Of a stretch of 64,000 nt of DNA, positions 49,309 through 58,401 are shown piece by piece. Numbering within the stretch: position 1 is the first letter of the stretch; every line of letters begins with the position of its first letter. Location of the stretch: positions 62,001 to 126,000 of the forward strand of contig NZ_JADPKS010000149.1 of the NCBI RefSeq assembly GCF_023074175.1. Direction: 5' to 3'. Source of the DNA: Bradyrhizobium sp. 139 (GTDB lineage: Bacteria > Pseudomonadota > Alphaproteobacteria > Rhizobiales > Xanthobacteraceae). The notes under the pieces are model-generated. The model ran no database searches, was not told where the DNA came from, and saw nothing but the letters and a program-made list of their open reading frames with translations. Made by a program: the position numbers and the translations under genes.

Positions 49309-49888
49309 CTACCACGGCCACACAGTGGGGTTCTTCTTCAACTGGCGCTCGTGGAAGGGCGCGTGACGCTCCAATGCCCATTTCAGACCCGGATCGGCTG
49401 GAATTTCCCGAGCGATCAATTGCCTCCTGCAGCAGGGGTCGGCCAAACCGTACGCGACGATCGACCTGCTCGGCAAACGCCTTGAAGCGCTCGAGCCCGA
49501 GTACGCACGCCTCGTCTTGCTTGGATGGCGGCATCGGCGGCGTCAGCGTGAGGTGGTATCGCGCATGGAGAGCCACTATTTCCGCGATCATCGCGATGTC
49601 CGTCCGCAGACTGAGCACCTGCTCATTCGTTCGCTCGATCGCCTCGTAAACAAGACCCTCTGTAGGCGGCGCCGGATCCAGGAAGCGCTCAAGAGCCGCC
49701 TCGACGACTACGCTCTTGCCCATACCAGGGCGGTCAGTCGCGGCTTGGAGTCGCTGGAGAATGCACTCAGAAAGTTGAATTGTTATCCTTCTGGTCTGCT
49801 GAGGTTCGCTTGGACTCGGCTGCGCGTCCACCTCAGCTTCATTCCGACTTGAGCTCGGTTCTCCCCAGCGCTCGCCGCTAATCTGCAT
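49226..49888 (-). CDS. CopG-type conjugation-associated protein, aberrant C-terminus
   Basis: 220 residues from the ATG at 49888. RRITIQLSECILQRLQAATD and RPGMGKSVVVEAALERFLDP form a ribbon-helix-helix; ALHARYHLTLTPPMPPSKQD and FAEQVDRRVRFGRPLLQEAI are the conserved tail of CopG proteins encoded beside traG in Trb-type elements. After EAIDRSGN the sequence is no longer family-like (about 55 residues) and overlaps the MFS start. A second, more typical copG lies beside traG at 54.7-55.1 kb, so this one probably came from another element. Confidence 0.65.
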   Translation of the reverse strand: MQISGERWGEPSSSRNEAEVDAQPSPSEPQQTRRITIQLSECILQRLQAATDRPGMGKSVVVEAALERFLDPAPPTEGLVYEAIERTNEQVLSLRTDIAMIAEIVALHARYHLTLTPPMPPSKQDEACVLGLERFKAFAEQVDRRVRFGRPLLQEAIDRSGNSSRSGSEMGIGASRALPRAPVEEEPHCVAVVGENSEACAVAEEGGSNINFRQLPNALC

Positions 49889-50763
49889 ACTCCAGCTTCC
49901 TTCTCTCTGCGACTGCACACCGCCCGCGCTTGCACGCGCGTGATCTGGATGTTCGGTCGAAACGGATGAATCGCCCTGCGATGACGCACCACAAAAGGGC
50001 TGAGACCGCATGCCGCTTCAACCGCGGGGACATTCTGGTCGCAGTCTGGCGTATCGAAAGAAAGAAGCGGCGGATTCCTAAAGACCAGCGCCAGACCTCT
50101 TGTAGCCTCTGGTCCCTCTGGACAGCCAGGTCGCCGACAGACGAGCGATTTCGCGGACGGTGCGTGCACCCTTACTTGAAATCGACAAAATTACCGATCC
50201 AAAAAGAGGCGCAGGCGCAATCTAGATGGCGCCCTTGTGCCCCCGACGTCGCGAACGACCCCCGCGGACGCACCGGCGTTATTCCCTGTGGGGGTGATGC
50301 GCCTCATATGAAGCGCACCAGCTCATGCGCGCGACCAAATACACCTGCGCCTCACCGATTTCCGGCATGCATCACCAGCGTGCGATTTGACTTACAACCG
50401 TTCGCGTGCCGCGCGTCGAGTCCAGCCCACGCCGTTGAAACGTTTCTGCTGGCCCGGTGCGACCACTCACTTGTCAGGAGGGCTCAGGGGAACTGTACGG
50501 CTGCAGACGTAGCGCTCGTTGTGCCCGTCCTCGCCAGCCAGGAGATTCATCGGTCCCCCCGCACTCCGGGCATCGCTTCCGGATCCGATGGAGGACTGAC
50601 ATGTGAATTGCCCCTGCCGACGGCGAGCTTACTTGCGCCAGATCGGCTGCTATAGGCTCGTCGCAGAATATTCTGCGATAGGCCCACTCTGCTCGCCCGC
50701 CTCGACGTCGCAGCCGTCGATGTACTTAAGCGCAATCCTGGTAGCGTTGGGTGAGGGCACATC
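49889..50763. other. gap inside the inserted block
   Basis: About 870 bases. If the copG-type gene came with a traG neighbour, it should lie here on the minus strand, but I see no TraG motif. No other gene recognised. Confidence 0.4.
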
Positions 50764-50979
50764 ATGGATGTCGCGTTCTCCAGGAGCTTTGCACAGCGGG
50801 CCCGCGATCTGGCCGATAAGGCCGACCCGTTCACGCGAAAGCGGCTTCTGGTGGTGGCCGAGAAATACGATGCTAAGCTGGGCAAACATTCGCCGGCCAG
50901 CCGCAATCTTCAACGCACGCTGCGGCTGCCCCGCACCGTGCCAGCCGTGAGCGTCATCTCCGATGCTGGCGAAGCTTGA
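50764..50979 (+). CDS. small conserved rhizobial protein
   Basis: 71 residues, MDVAFSRSFAQRARDLADKA DPFTRKRLLVVAEKYDAKLG. The segment ARDLADKADPFTRKRLL...YD resembles many short Bradyrhizobium proteins of unknown function. GAGGG stands about eight bases before the ATG. It is the only likely intact plus-strand gene in the inserted block. Confidence 0.5.
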   Translation: MDVAFSRSFAQRARDLADKADPFTRKRLLVVAEKYDAKLGKHSPASRNLQRTLRLPRTVPAVSVISDAGEA

Positions 50980-51139
50980 CGAGGAGCGCCGGCAGCAGGT
51001 CGACTGCGACGCTGCAGCGGCAGCAAGCATCACCCCTCCAAGGCGCTGGATTTTCCAGGGACGATACGCGAACTACACCGGGAAAAGGATGCGCACCCAA
51101 ACCGGAGTGAGCATGCCGGATGTCACCCGTCGACCGCCC

Positions 51140-51316
51140 TCACCGCACTGCGGCGCCGAGCAGCTTGCCGGTGGAGGCATTCACGAAATGGACCGAGGAG
51201 CATGCCGGACAAAGGACCAGCAGATGAGTATCGGGACCGATCTGCTCCAGTCCCGTCAGCAGTTGCTGCACGTTCATGCCTGTGCGCGGGCACCTGAAAA
51301 GTACTGATTGCTCCAT
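51140..51316 (-). CDS. tiny zinc-ribbon-like protein
   Basis: 58 residues: MEQSVLFRCPRTGMNVQQLL, then LLVLCPACSSVHFVNASTGK LLGAAVR. The arrangement CP.TG.nVQ...CPAC...H..N..TGKLLG is that of small conserved Rhizobiales proteins with a Cys-His metal site. Function unknown. No strong ribosome binding site. It is shorter than the family in the middle but appears complete. Confidence 0.5.
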   Translation of the reverse strand: MEQSVLFRCPRTGMNVQQLLTGLEQIGPDTHLLVLCPACSSVHFVNASTGKLLGAAVR

Positions 51317-52045
51317 CCGGCCAGCATAGGCCTGGATACTGCGCCCTGAAACTGCGGTTGTTTACTGAGAGCGTACCGGCGCCTTCCGGAGCACCGTGCG
51401 GCGGCAGTTATGAATCTTCATCGCGTCTGGAGGCTGGGTCCGGATCGTTGAGCCGCAAGCGTGGGCACCTTCTTGGCGAGCAATCTGGTTTTATCGTCCT
51501 CCATGAAATTCCTAACCCGAATGGGCGCTCGTGTTGCGCAGGATGCTGGATGCCCTTGCATGGAGATCACCGTAGCTTGAGTGCGCGTTCACCTTCAGCC
51601 GCCAGCTTCCCCGGCGAGGATCGCCTGGATCTGATCCAACCGCCGTTGGGCGCCACTCGGAAAGACCTGCCATGACGAGCCGTCTCGAGCTGACGATGTG
51701 GTCTCCCGATATGAGCGGATCCTCATCGAGGCAACATCCAGATCTCGAGGCGGGGCGCTGCAAGGATGGGCGATGCGGCGGTCAGCGTAACTGTTCGAAC
51801 ACCTGAAGCGAACTTGCCGCTGCAGTGACCAGGTGCGCTGTAGGCTGAAGGTCATTGGCGAGGCTCCGCAGCTGGTCATTTCTCCAATAGAGAATCGGTC
51901 TGGATCATGCCGAGCGGCCCGCATGGCCCTGCTGCAAACTAGCTCTTTCTCTTTGCGCACGTGACTCTCGGGCGATTACCTTCGGCCGTTCGGGTCGAAG
52001 CGGGGATGCGCCATCTCCGGCTCGGGCGGGGAGGACCAAAACCTC
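51317..52045. other. gap downstream of the nitrilase gene
   Basis: About 730 bases with no supported gene. Confidence 0.4.
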
Positions 52046-53041
52046 TCAAGAGGCGTCCGCAGCACGGTCCTCGCGGTGAAGGCCGGTAGCCGCCACGCTC
52101 CTGGGAGGAACAATCCGTTCATGGACGTGCGAAGAAGGTGTCCGGTCGATCAGGAGGCTGATCAGTTCAGGGCGACTGTAGTGACCGCTTGCATCCATCA
52201 CTCTCTTGCGCCCGTCGATTTCGATAAAGTCGAGATCGGCAATCACCTCTCCTTCACCTTCCTTCAGGGGCTCGCCTATCAATTGACCATCGGGGGCAAC
52301 GATAGCGGTGAAGCAACCGCCCGAAATCGGAGCGATAGCAGCGCCCGTGTCGTTGGCAATTTGGGCTTGTTGGTCGGCGTTGAGCCATGCGGTTGCGCTG
52401 ACGACGAAGCAGGCCGATTCAAGGGCATGCTGTCGGGTGCTCACCTCCGTTTGCTGGGAGAAAAGAGGGCCGAAGATCGAGCCGGGGTACATCGCGGAGT
52501 GGATCTGCTCGCCATCGGCAATCAAGGCGTATCTTGCCAGCGGGAGATAATGTTCCCAGCACGCAAGCTGGCCGATCCGGCCGACGGCGCTGTCTACGGC
52601 GCGAAGGCCGGCACCGTCGCCCTGGCCCCAGACCATCCGCTCATGATAGGTGGGGGTGATCTTGCGGCGACGCTGGATCAGCGTGCCGTCCGCATCGAAC
52701 AGGAGCTGAGTGTTATAGATCGATCCTCCGTCCCGCTCGTTGGCGCCGACGGAAACGACCATTTGGGCGTCCTTGGCGGCATCGCCGATCGCATGCGTCT
52801 CCGCAGAGGGTACCGTAAGGGATTGCTCAAGCAGCCTCTGATGCTCCTTGGCAAGCGTGAAGGGCGGCTGGACGAACGAGAAATACGGGTAGTAGGGAAT
52901 GATGGTCTCGGGAAACGTGGCGAAACGCACCCCCTTCTTGCCCAATTCGCGAATCTTTTTGGTGATCTTCTCGACTGTCCCCTCTCGGCTGTACAACACG
53001 GGGCTGATCTGTACGGCGGCTGCCTTGACGATTTTTCTCAT
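52046..53041 (-). CDS. nitrilase
   Basis: 331 residues from ATG at 53041. The carbon-nitrogen hydrolase triad is present: Glu45 in FPETIIPYYPYF, Lys127 in RRRKITPTYHERMVWGQGDG and Cys161 in GQLACWEHYLPLARY, the last being the nitrilase signature (branch 1), distinct from amidases. It converts nitriles to the carboxylic acid and ammonia. Rhizobial nitrilases can act on plant indole- or aryl-nitriles; the substrate here is unknown. Codons upstream of 53041 in frame are low-complexity and not family-like. Intact, next to a broken dehydrogenase. Confidence 0.93.
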   Translation of the reverse strand: MRKIVKAAAVQISPVLYSREGTVEKITKKIRELGKKGVRFATFPETIIPYYPYFSFVQPPFTLAKEHQRLLEQSLTVPSAETHAIGDAAKDAQMVVSVGANERDGGSIYNTQLLFDADGTLIQRRRKITPTYHERMVWGQGDGAGLRAVDSAVGRIGQLACWEHYLPLARYALIADGEQIHSAMYPGSIFGPLFSQQTEVSTRQHALESACFVVSATAWLNADQQAQIANDTGAAIAPISGGCFTAIVAPDGQLIGEPLKEGEGEVIADLDFIEIDGRKRVMDASGHYSRPELISLLIDRTPSSHVHERIVPPRSVAATGLHREDRAADAS

Positions 53042-53149
53042 TCTCTTCTTCTGCTCATTGTGAGTATCCGAGCGTTGCACTGCAACTGGTGTAGAGGACG
53101 ACGGATGACTCTCACGGGGGCTCTTCGAGCCCATCGGGGCTTGTTGGAC

Positions 53150-53756
53150 TCAGGGCTGTGGGCGTCTGCCATCGACAGCCACGTCGATGCCGGTGATGTA
53201 GGATGCGTCGCCCAAAGCGAGGAAGCTCACGCGCCGCTATCTTCCGTGGCTTACCGAAGTGTTTCGCGGGTATCTGCTCCAGCAGCACCGTTCCGCGTTC
53301 TTGCACGCTGCCCTCGGTAATGCCGATCTTCCTAAACAGCGGGCTTTCGATGACGCCCGAGCTCTTGGCGTTTACCCGAACGCTTCGGCGGATCAGTTGG
53401 GCGCCAAGCGCTCGCGTCAAGTTGCATAGTGCGGCCTTGGATGCCGATACGGCCGATGTTCCCGCGATTCTGACCTGATCGGACAAAGAAGCCGTGAAGC
53501 CGATCGCGTTTAGCTTGCGCGCGGGAGGCAACGCGTTCTGAACATTGAAATAGGATCTACGGAAATTGACTCTTAAGACGTCAAAGCTGTCCTGCGTTGT
53601 ATCCGCGAGCGAGCCGAGTTTCGCGATTTCGGCATTGGCATTGAATTGCGCTATCATAGTTTCGCGCATTCCTTCGAAGCGCCAGCCCGAAAAGCGGCAA
53701 TAGCCAAGCCTCGCTGTCCAGATAGCTGCGCAATGCCCTGCAGGACTTTGGCTCAT
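53150..53756 (-). pseudogene. short-chain dehydrogenase/reductase, degenerate
   Basis: NANAEIAKLGSLADTTQDSF, DVLRVNFRRSYFNVQNALP, IGFTASLSDQVRIAGTSAVS, ASKAALCNLTRALGAQLIRR and VRVNAKSSGVIESPLF follow the classical SDR layout from beta4 to the end. The catalytic YxxxK is VSASK, with Val in place of Tyr. The N-terminal Rossmann half is missing, and a shift near 53230 moves the ending (ASYITGIDVAVDGRRPQP, stop at 53150) to another frame. Dead. Confidence 0.8.
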
Positions 53757-54100
53757 GACGCGTTTTCCGCGTCGCTTGGCTTATGAATCGAGGGATAAGG
53801 CTTTCTGCGTACTGTGTCGGTAGTCGCGTCGGCTACTGCCGTAGTCGAATCGTGCGCCATCATGTAGTACGTGGTGAAGTGGCCGCTCTTGCTGGCGATC
53901 TTACCATTCTTGCGAGTGACGTTGCCCTTCTCACGTTTGGTGATCAGCTTCATCTTGCACCGCTTGGCGATCAGGGGCATCGGGACAAGCTTCCATCCCG
54001 TGGCCTTGCGCAACTCTGCTTGTGTAACGCCGTCTTGTCGTGAGGCGAGAGAGCGGATCAGATTGATCTTGGTGTGAGGATGCTTGGCCATCGTCGCCAT
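53753..54100 (-). CDS. small HTH-like conserved protein
   Basis: 115 residues from ATG at 54100 or 54091. AKHPHTKINLIRSLASRQDG VTQAELRKATGWKLVPMPLI resembles a winged-helix start (…G.T..EL..ATGW…, like DUF3489 proteins), followed by a basic stretch KREKGNVTRKNGKIASKSGH FTTYYM. No enzyme motif. Longer upstream codons in frame are not protein-like. Possibly phage- or plasmid-derived. Confidence 0.5.
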   Translation of the reverse strand: MATMAKHPHTKINLIRSLASRQDGVTQAELRKATGWKLVPMPLIAKRCKMKLITKREKGNVTRKNGKIASKSGHFTTYYMMAHDSTTAVADATTDTVRRKPYPSIHKPSDAENAS

Positions 54101-54700
54101 CCGGGGGAATTGGGCCTCATTCAAACGGCTCCAAGCCAATGTGCTTCTCGTGGCCCAGTTGTCCCTTCCATCGAAAAGGGACGATTTAGTTCCGTTCCTT
54201 TGGAATTGTGGAAACACATTGCAGGCGATCTCAGGCGTTGCCTGATCGCAAATCTGACGGAAACGGATAACGTCGCACCAGTTTGCTGAAGTGTGGGGCA
54301 GTGCAAGTTCTCGCATTTTTCGACAGCATGTTCGCATAGTAAGACCGTACAACGTGGATTGCTAACACAGAGGACCTGCGACGCAATCCGCAAAAACTGG
54401 TAGGGCAACCATTCAGAAGACCTTCCGGAACTCTGGAGAGGCTTCCGCTTGCTCAAGCAAGCAGCGTTACTCCATTGAGCGGCAGCTCGGATGGAGGCCG
54501 GACGTCAACTCGCCTCAGATTTCAGCATTCATGTCATGCGGCCTGCTACCCTCAGTTATCTGCCGTCGGTCCCGATCTAACGCGCTCGCTCCGTTCGATT
54601 TGGCTCTATCGTTGTTTGCGGGCCGAAATGGACTCGGCGCGAGCACCCTCGCAAATCCCCTTGTAGTCCTGCATCGCCCGCGCGCTCGGCGGTTGTTGAA
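54101..54700. other. gap at the right boundary of the inserted block
   Basis: About 600 bases between the HTH-like gene and copG. No gene or repeat recognised. Confidence 0.4.
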
Positions 54701-55120
54701 TTACTCTGGAATTGCGGCGTTCAAATCCAAGCTCACCTCTTTCAGAACGGTTGATCCGCTGGAAAGCCTTCGGCCAAGCGCTTCAACGAATCGATCATAA
54801 CGTTCGGCGCCTTTGGCGCGAGCGGCTGGACTGGATTGTTCTGGTAATGCCGGCACCGATGTCAACCAGAAGCGAATGAACAGGGCGAGCGTCTCGAGCG
54901 TGATGCTGTCATTGCGTTCGAGACGCTCGAGCAGCCGTGCGATCCGATCCAGCCGCTTGGCAATAGCCGCCTCGCGTCGGTCGGAATCGTCAGGCGAAAG
55001 AAATGACGTGATCGCGGCCTCTGCGACCAGCGACTTGGGCTGGCTACGACGCTCCGCGAAGACATCAAGGGTTCTGAATGTCTGCGGATCAAGGTAGACA
55101 CTGAGCTGAATCTTTTTCAC
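54701..55120 (-). CDS. CopG-family regulator beside traG
   Basis: 139 residues from GTG at 55120 (an ATG at 55150 inside the end of traG is an alternative). VKKIQLSVYLDPQTFRTLDV FAERRSQPKSLVAEAAITSF is a ribbon-helix-helix; then RLDRIARLLERLERNDSITL ETLALFIRFWLTSVPALPEQ and YDRFVEALGRRLSSGSTVLK, the family's conserved tail. In similar elements copG sits between traG and trbB and may repress them or act at oriT. Here trbB is displaced. Confidence 0.82.
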   Translation of the reverse strand: MKKIQLSVYLDPQTFRTLDVFAERRSQPKSLVAEAAITSFLSPDDSDRREAAIAKRLDRIARLLERLERNDSITLETLALFIRFWLTSVPALPEQSSPAARAKGAERYDRFVEALGRRLSSGSTVLKEVSLDLNAAIPE

Positions 55121-55133
55121 GGATTTGGTCCAC

Positions 55134-57113
55134 TCAGAGGTCCATGCCATCGTCAGGGTCGAGGCTGGTCGCGCGCGCTAATCCCTGCATTGCGCGGCTT
55201 AGCGCTTGCGCCTGGACCGCATCTGCGTCGGGCTCATCGGGACCAGCATCGAACTCATGTTCCGCGAGCGGTGCCTTGATTTCGATCTCCTCGTGCTGCG
55301 GCAATTCTGGCTCGCGCCGCAGCCCCCCATTCGGATCGCCACGCTTTCGCTGCCGAGGCGCAAGCAGTTCGATCGAGGGCGCAGGGCTTGGGTGCCCTGA
55401 CCAGTCCTCATCCGGGCGCGAGGACAAGAGAATTGTTCCTGTTCTAGCGGGCTTGAAGATTCGCTTCTGAAATTGCGGGTCCTCATAGTAACGAACCTTG
55501 GTGGCACGCAGCGGATGGAGGCCCGACACCATCACAATCGCCTCTTTCGATGAGAGCTGCATGACTTCGCCGGGCGTCAGGAGCGGACGGGACGTCTCTT
55601 GGCGGCTCACCATCAAGTGTCCAAGCCAGGGGCTTAAGCGATGCCCGGCATAGTTTTTCATGGCGCGCAGTTCGGTCGCGGTCCCCAGCGCATCCGAGAC
55701 GCGCTTAGCGGTGCGCTCGTCATTCGTGGAGAAGGCGATCCGGATGTGACAATTGTCGAGGATCGCGTGGTTCGGCCCATAGGCGCGTTCTAATTGATTC
55801 AAGCTCTGAGTGATCAGGAAACTGCGAATGCCATAGCCCGCCATGAAGGCAAGCTGACTCTCGAAAAAATCGAGGCGGCCAAGGGCTGCAAACTCGTCCA
55901 GCATCAGGAGGAGCTTTTGACGGCGCCGGTCGGGATCCAGGCTCTCGGTCAGGCGCCGTCCGATCTGATTGAGGATGAGCCGCATCAGGGGTTTTGTGCG
56001 GACGATGTCGGATGGCGGCACGACGAGATAGAGTGAAACGGGCTGCGGTCTGTCGACGAGATCGCGAATGCGCCAATCGCTCCGCGCGGTGACCTTAGCG
56101 ACGACCGGATCGCGATAAAGCCCCAAGAAGCTCATTGTGGTCGACAGCACGCCCGACCGCTCGTTCTCGCTCTTGTTGAGCAGCTCTCGCGCAGCTGAAG
56201 CGACGACGGGATGAACGCGATCACCAAGATGAGGGGTCGCAAGCATCGCATTCAGCGTGGCCTCGATCGGGCGGCACGGGTCCGAAAGGAATCTGGCAAC
56301 CCCGGCAAGTGTCTTGTCAGCTTCAGCGTAGAGGACATGCAGGATAGCGCCGACGAGCAGAGAATGGCTGGTTTTTTCCCAATGATTGCGGCGCTCGAGC
56401 GCCCCTTCGGGATCGACCAGGATATCCGCGACATTTTGCGCGTCTCGTACTTCGCAATCACCACGGCGAATCTCAAGAAGGGGATTGTAGGCGGCGCTTG
56501 CCGCGTTTGTCGGATCGAACATGAGTACATCTCCAAGGTGCGCGCGCCACCCCGAGGTCAACTGGAAATTCTCACCCTTGATATCGTGGACGATCACCGA
56601 ACGCGGCCAGGTCAAAAGAGTCGGAACGACCAGGCCGACTCCCTTACCCGAACGGGTAGGCGCGAAGCAGAGCACGTGCTCCGGCCCATCATGGCGAAGA
56701 TATCGACTATCGAAACGCCCGAGCACAAGGCCATCGTTGCCTAGCAACCCCGCCCGTTTGACCTCGCGCGTATCGGCCCAACGCGCTGATCCGTAAGTCG
56801 TGACATCGCGAGCCTCATGCGCGCGCAAGACCGAAAGCACCATTGCTGCGGCGATTGCCGCGATCCCACCGCTCCCGGCAATGGCGCCCCCCTGGAGGAA
56901 TATCGTGGGCGCGTAAGCGTCGAATTCAAACCACCAGATGAAGAAGGCAAACGGCTGGTACACGGGCCAGGCCCCTAATCTGAACCAGGCCGGTCCAAGC
57001 TGCGGCTGGAACGCAAGCTGACAAGCGGTCCATTCGGTCGCTGCCCACACGAAGGTGAGCGCGATTAGGCAAACCAGGATCACCTGATGCCATATGATTT
57101 TTGTCGCAGACAT
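55134..57113 (-). CDS. traG: conjugative coupling protein TraG (VirD4-like)
   Basis: 659 residues. Two or more N-terminal membrane helices (VILVCLIALTFVWAATEWTA, and about 75-95), P-loop APTRSGKGVG at 151-160, Walker B LLLMLDEFAALGRLDFFESQ, and the C-terminal motif region LITQSLNQLERAYG. It brings the relaxase-DNA complex to the type IV channel. The start MSATKIIWHQ at 57113 agrees with homologues; the 13-residue extension does not. Ends 13 bases before the copG start used here. Complete. Confidence 0.94.
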   Translation of the reverse strand: MSATKIIWHQVILVCLIALTFVWAATEWTACQLAFQPQLGPAWFRLGAWPVYQPFAFFIWWFEFDAYAPTIFLQGGAIAGSGGIAAIAAAMVLSVLRAHEARDVTTYGSARWADTREVKRAGLLGNDGLVLGRFDSRYLRHDGPEHVLCFAPTRSGKGVGLVVPTLLTWPRSVIVHDIKGENFQLTSGWRAHLGDVLMFDPTNAASAAYNPLLEIRRGDCEVRDAQNVADILVDPEGALERRNHWEKTSHSLLVGAILHVLYAEADKTLAGVARFLSDPCRPIEATLNAMLATPHLGDRVHPVVASAARELLNKSENERSGVLSTTMSFLGLYRDPVVAKVTARSDWRIRDLVDRPQPVSLYLVVPPSDIVRTKPLMRLILNQIGRRLTESLDPDRRRQKLLLMLDEFAALGRLDFFESQLAFMAGYGIRSFLITQSLNQLERAYGPNHAILDNCHIRIAFSTNDERTAKRVSDALGTATELRAMKNYAGHRLSPWLGHLMVSRQETSRPLLTPGEVMQLSSKEAIVMVSGLHPLRATKVRYYEDPQFQKRIFKPARTGTILLSSRPDEDWSGHPSPAPSIELLAPRQRKRGDPNGGLRREPELPQHEEIEIKAPLAEHEFDAGPDEPDADAVQAQALSRAMQGLARATSLDPDDGMDL

Positions 57114-58401
57114 GGCTTGCCGATATCGACACCATCGACCTGTTGGCCACAATCAGAGGCTTATGCGTCTCGTAGTCGCGCGCGCCCTGGCGGAGGGATC
57201 GGCGGGTCAGATCGGCAAGCCGCGTTTGGGCCGAAAAAGATCCCTCGCGTAGAACAGGCCACCTCAAAGCACCGTCCCAAGCAGCTTCGCGTGATAGGCG
57301 CTTGGATGATGCGACAATCAACTCGTACCGTGCTGCCGCTCGAGGCGAACCGGCCGGCCTTCGCGAAGCGAGGCTCCGGGTTATAGATGCCCGGAAGGCT
57401 AGCTCGCGCCTGCCCTAAGCTCTCCGTCAAGTGCGCACGATCAAGAGAGAGTGCGGCGTGCCACAACGCGTTGTCGATGAGGCGGGCGTTCCCGGATTAA
57501 ATCGGCGGGAGGCGGGGCTCGCGGAGTACAAGAATCATGCGGGGAGCGTCCCGGCAGGAGCTTATTTCCGATGGGACGACATTGCCGGGCCGACGGTCAT
57601 CTAGATACTCCCGCACATCGGTACCGAGCGAGTCCTCCTCCAGCCGGTCGCCTGTTGGTGCCCTTGGCCAGCCAGATGCTTGGAAGTTGTACGTCAGCTG
57701 TTGCGGTCTCTCTGGAACCGGGACAGGCGAACTGGCGTTTGCCAAATCTTCATTGCGCGAATCGAGTTGCACTTCGGCTATCCGTTGTCAAAGCCGGCTT
57801 GCGGGCTCGGAGCTCTCCGATTGCTCGCCGGCCTGCCTACGCGGATAACCTCGCGCGAATGCCTCCGGATCAAAATGGAGCAGGTTGAAATCGTTATTCG
57901 CCCGCTCGATGACACGCCCAGCACTGGGTCCAGCAAACTGGATTCTGGTGGTCGGTGCGCGAAGCGCCGGAGTCTTCTGCAGAGCATCTGACCATCGGCA
58001 TCCGAGACCAGCACGCAAGGAAGTATCGTCACCGCCGTCATCCCACAGCCAGACACCTTCCGATCACTTAAAATCGAAGGCCCCATGCCGTTTCCGCTAC
58101 ACGGGATGGCCATCTAGATTCGAAGGGTTCTGCTGTGTGATTTAGCCGTTGAGAGTCTCAGCGACCTAAGGGTGAACGGCGCATTTTTCCACACAGCTGC
58201 GTCCAGTCGATGATCGAGCGCTACCAAGGTCGAGCGAGCCGGGAGGCGATGAAGAGATAGTTCCAGAACGGTGGACCCTCCATTCGCTATTCGCTGCTCA
58301 CTATCGCTCCTCTCCCATTTTTCCGCCTCGACCAGTCCACGCGAGGCAACCAAGTCTTCCCTGCCCTGCAATTGGGCGCAGTGCAGCGCCAGGACGTCAG
58401 G
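57114..58401. other. long gap between relaxase and traG
   Basis: About 1.3 kb. A minus frame near 57790-58018 contains RIQFAGPSAGRVIERANNDF and LLHFDPEAFARG, which look protein-like but match nothing I know. In a compact transfer operon such a gap is unusual and suggests loss of one or two genes. Confidence 0.4.

Noticed and set aside
49930..50655. 241-codon plus-strand open frame
   Set aside because: Arginine-, cysteine- and proline-rich translation typical of noncoding high-GC DNA, no ribosome binding site and no family.
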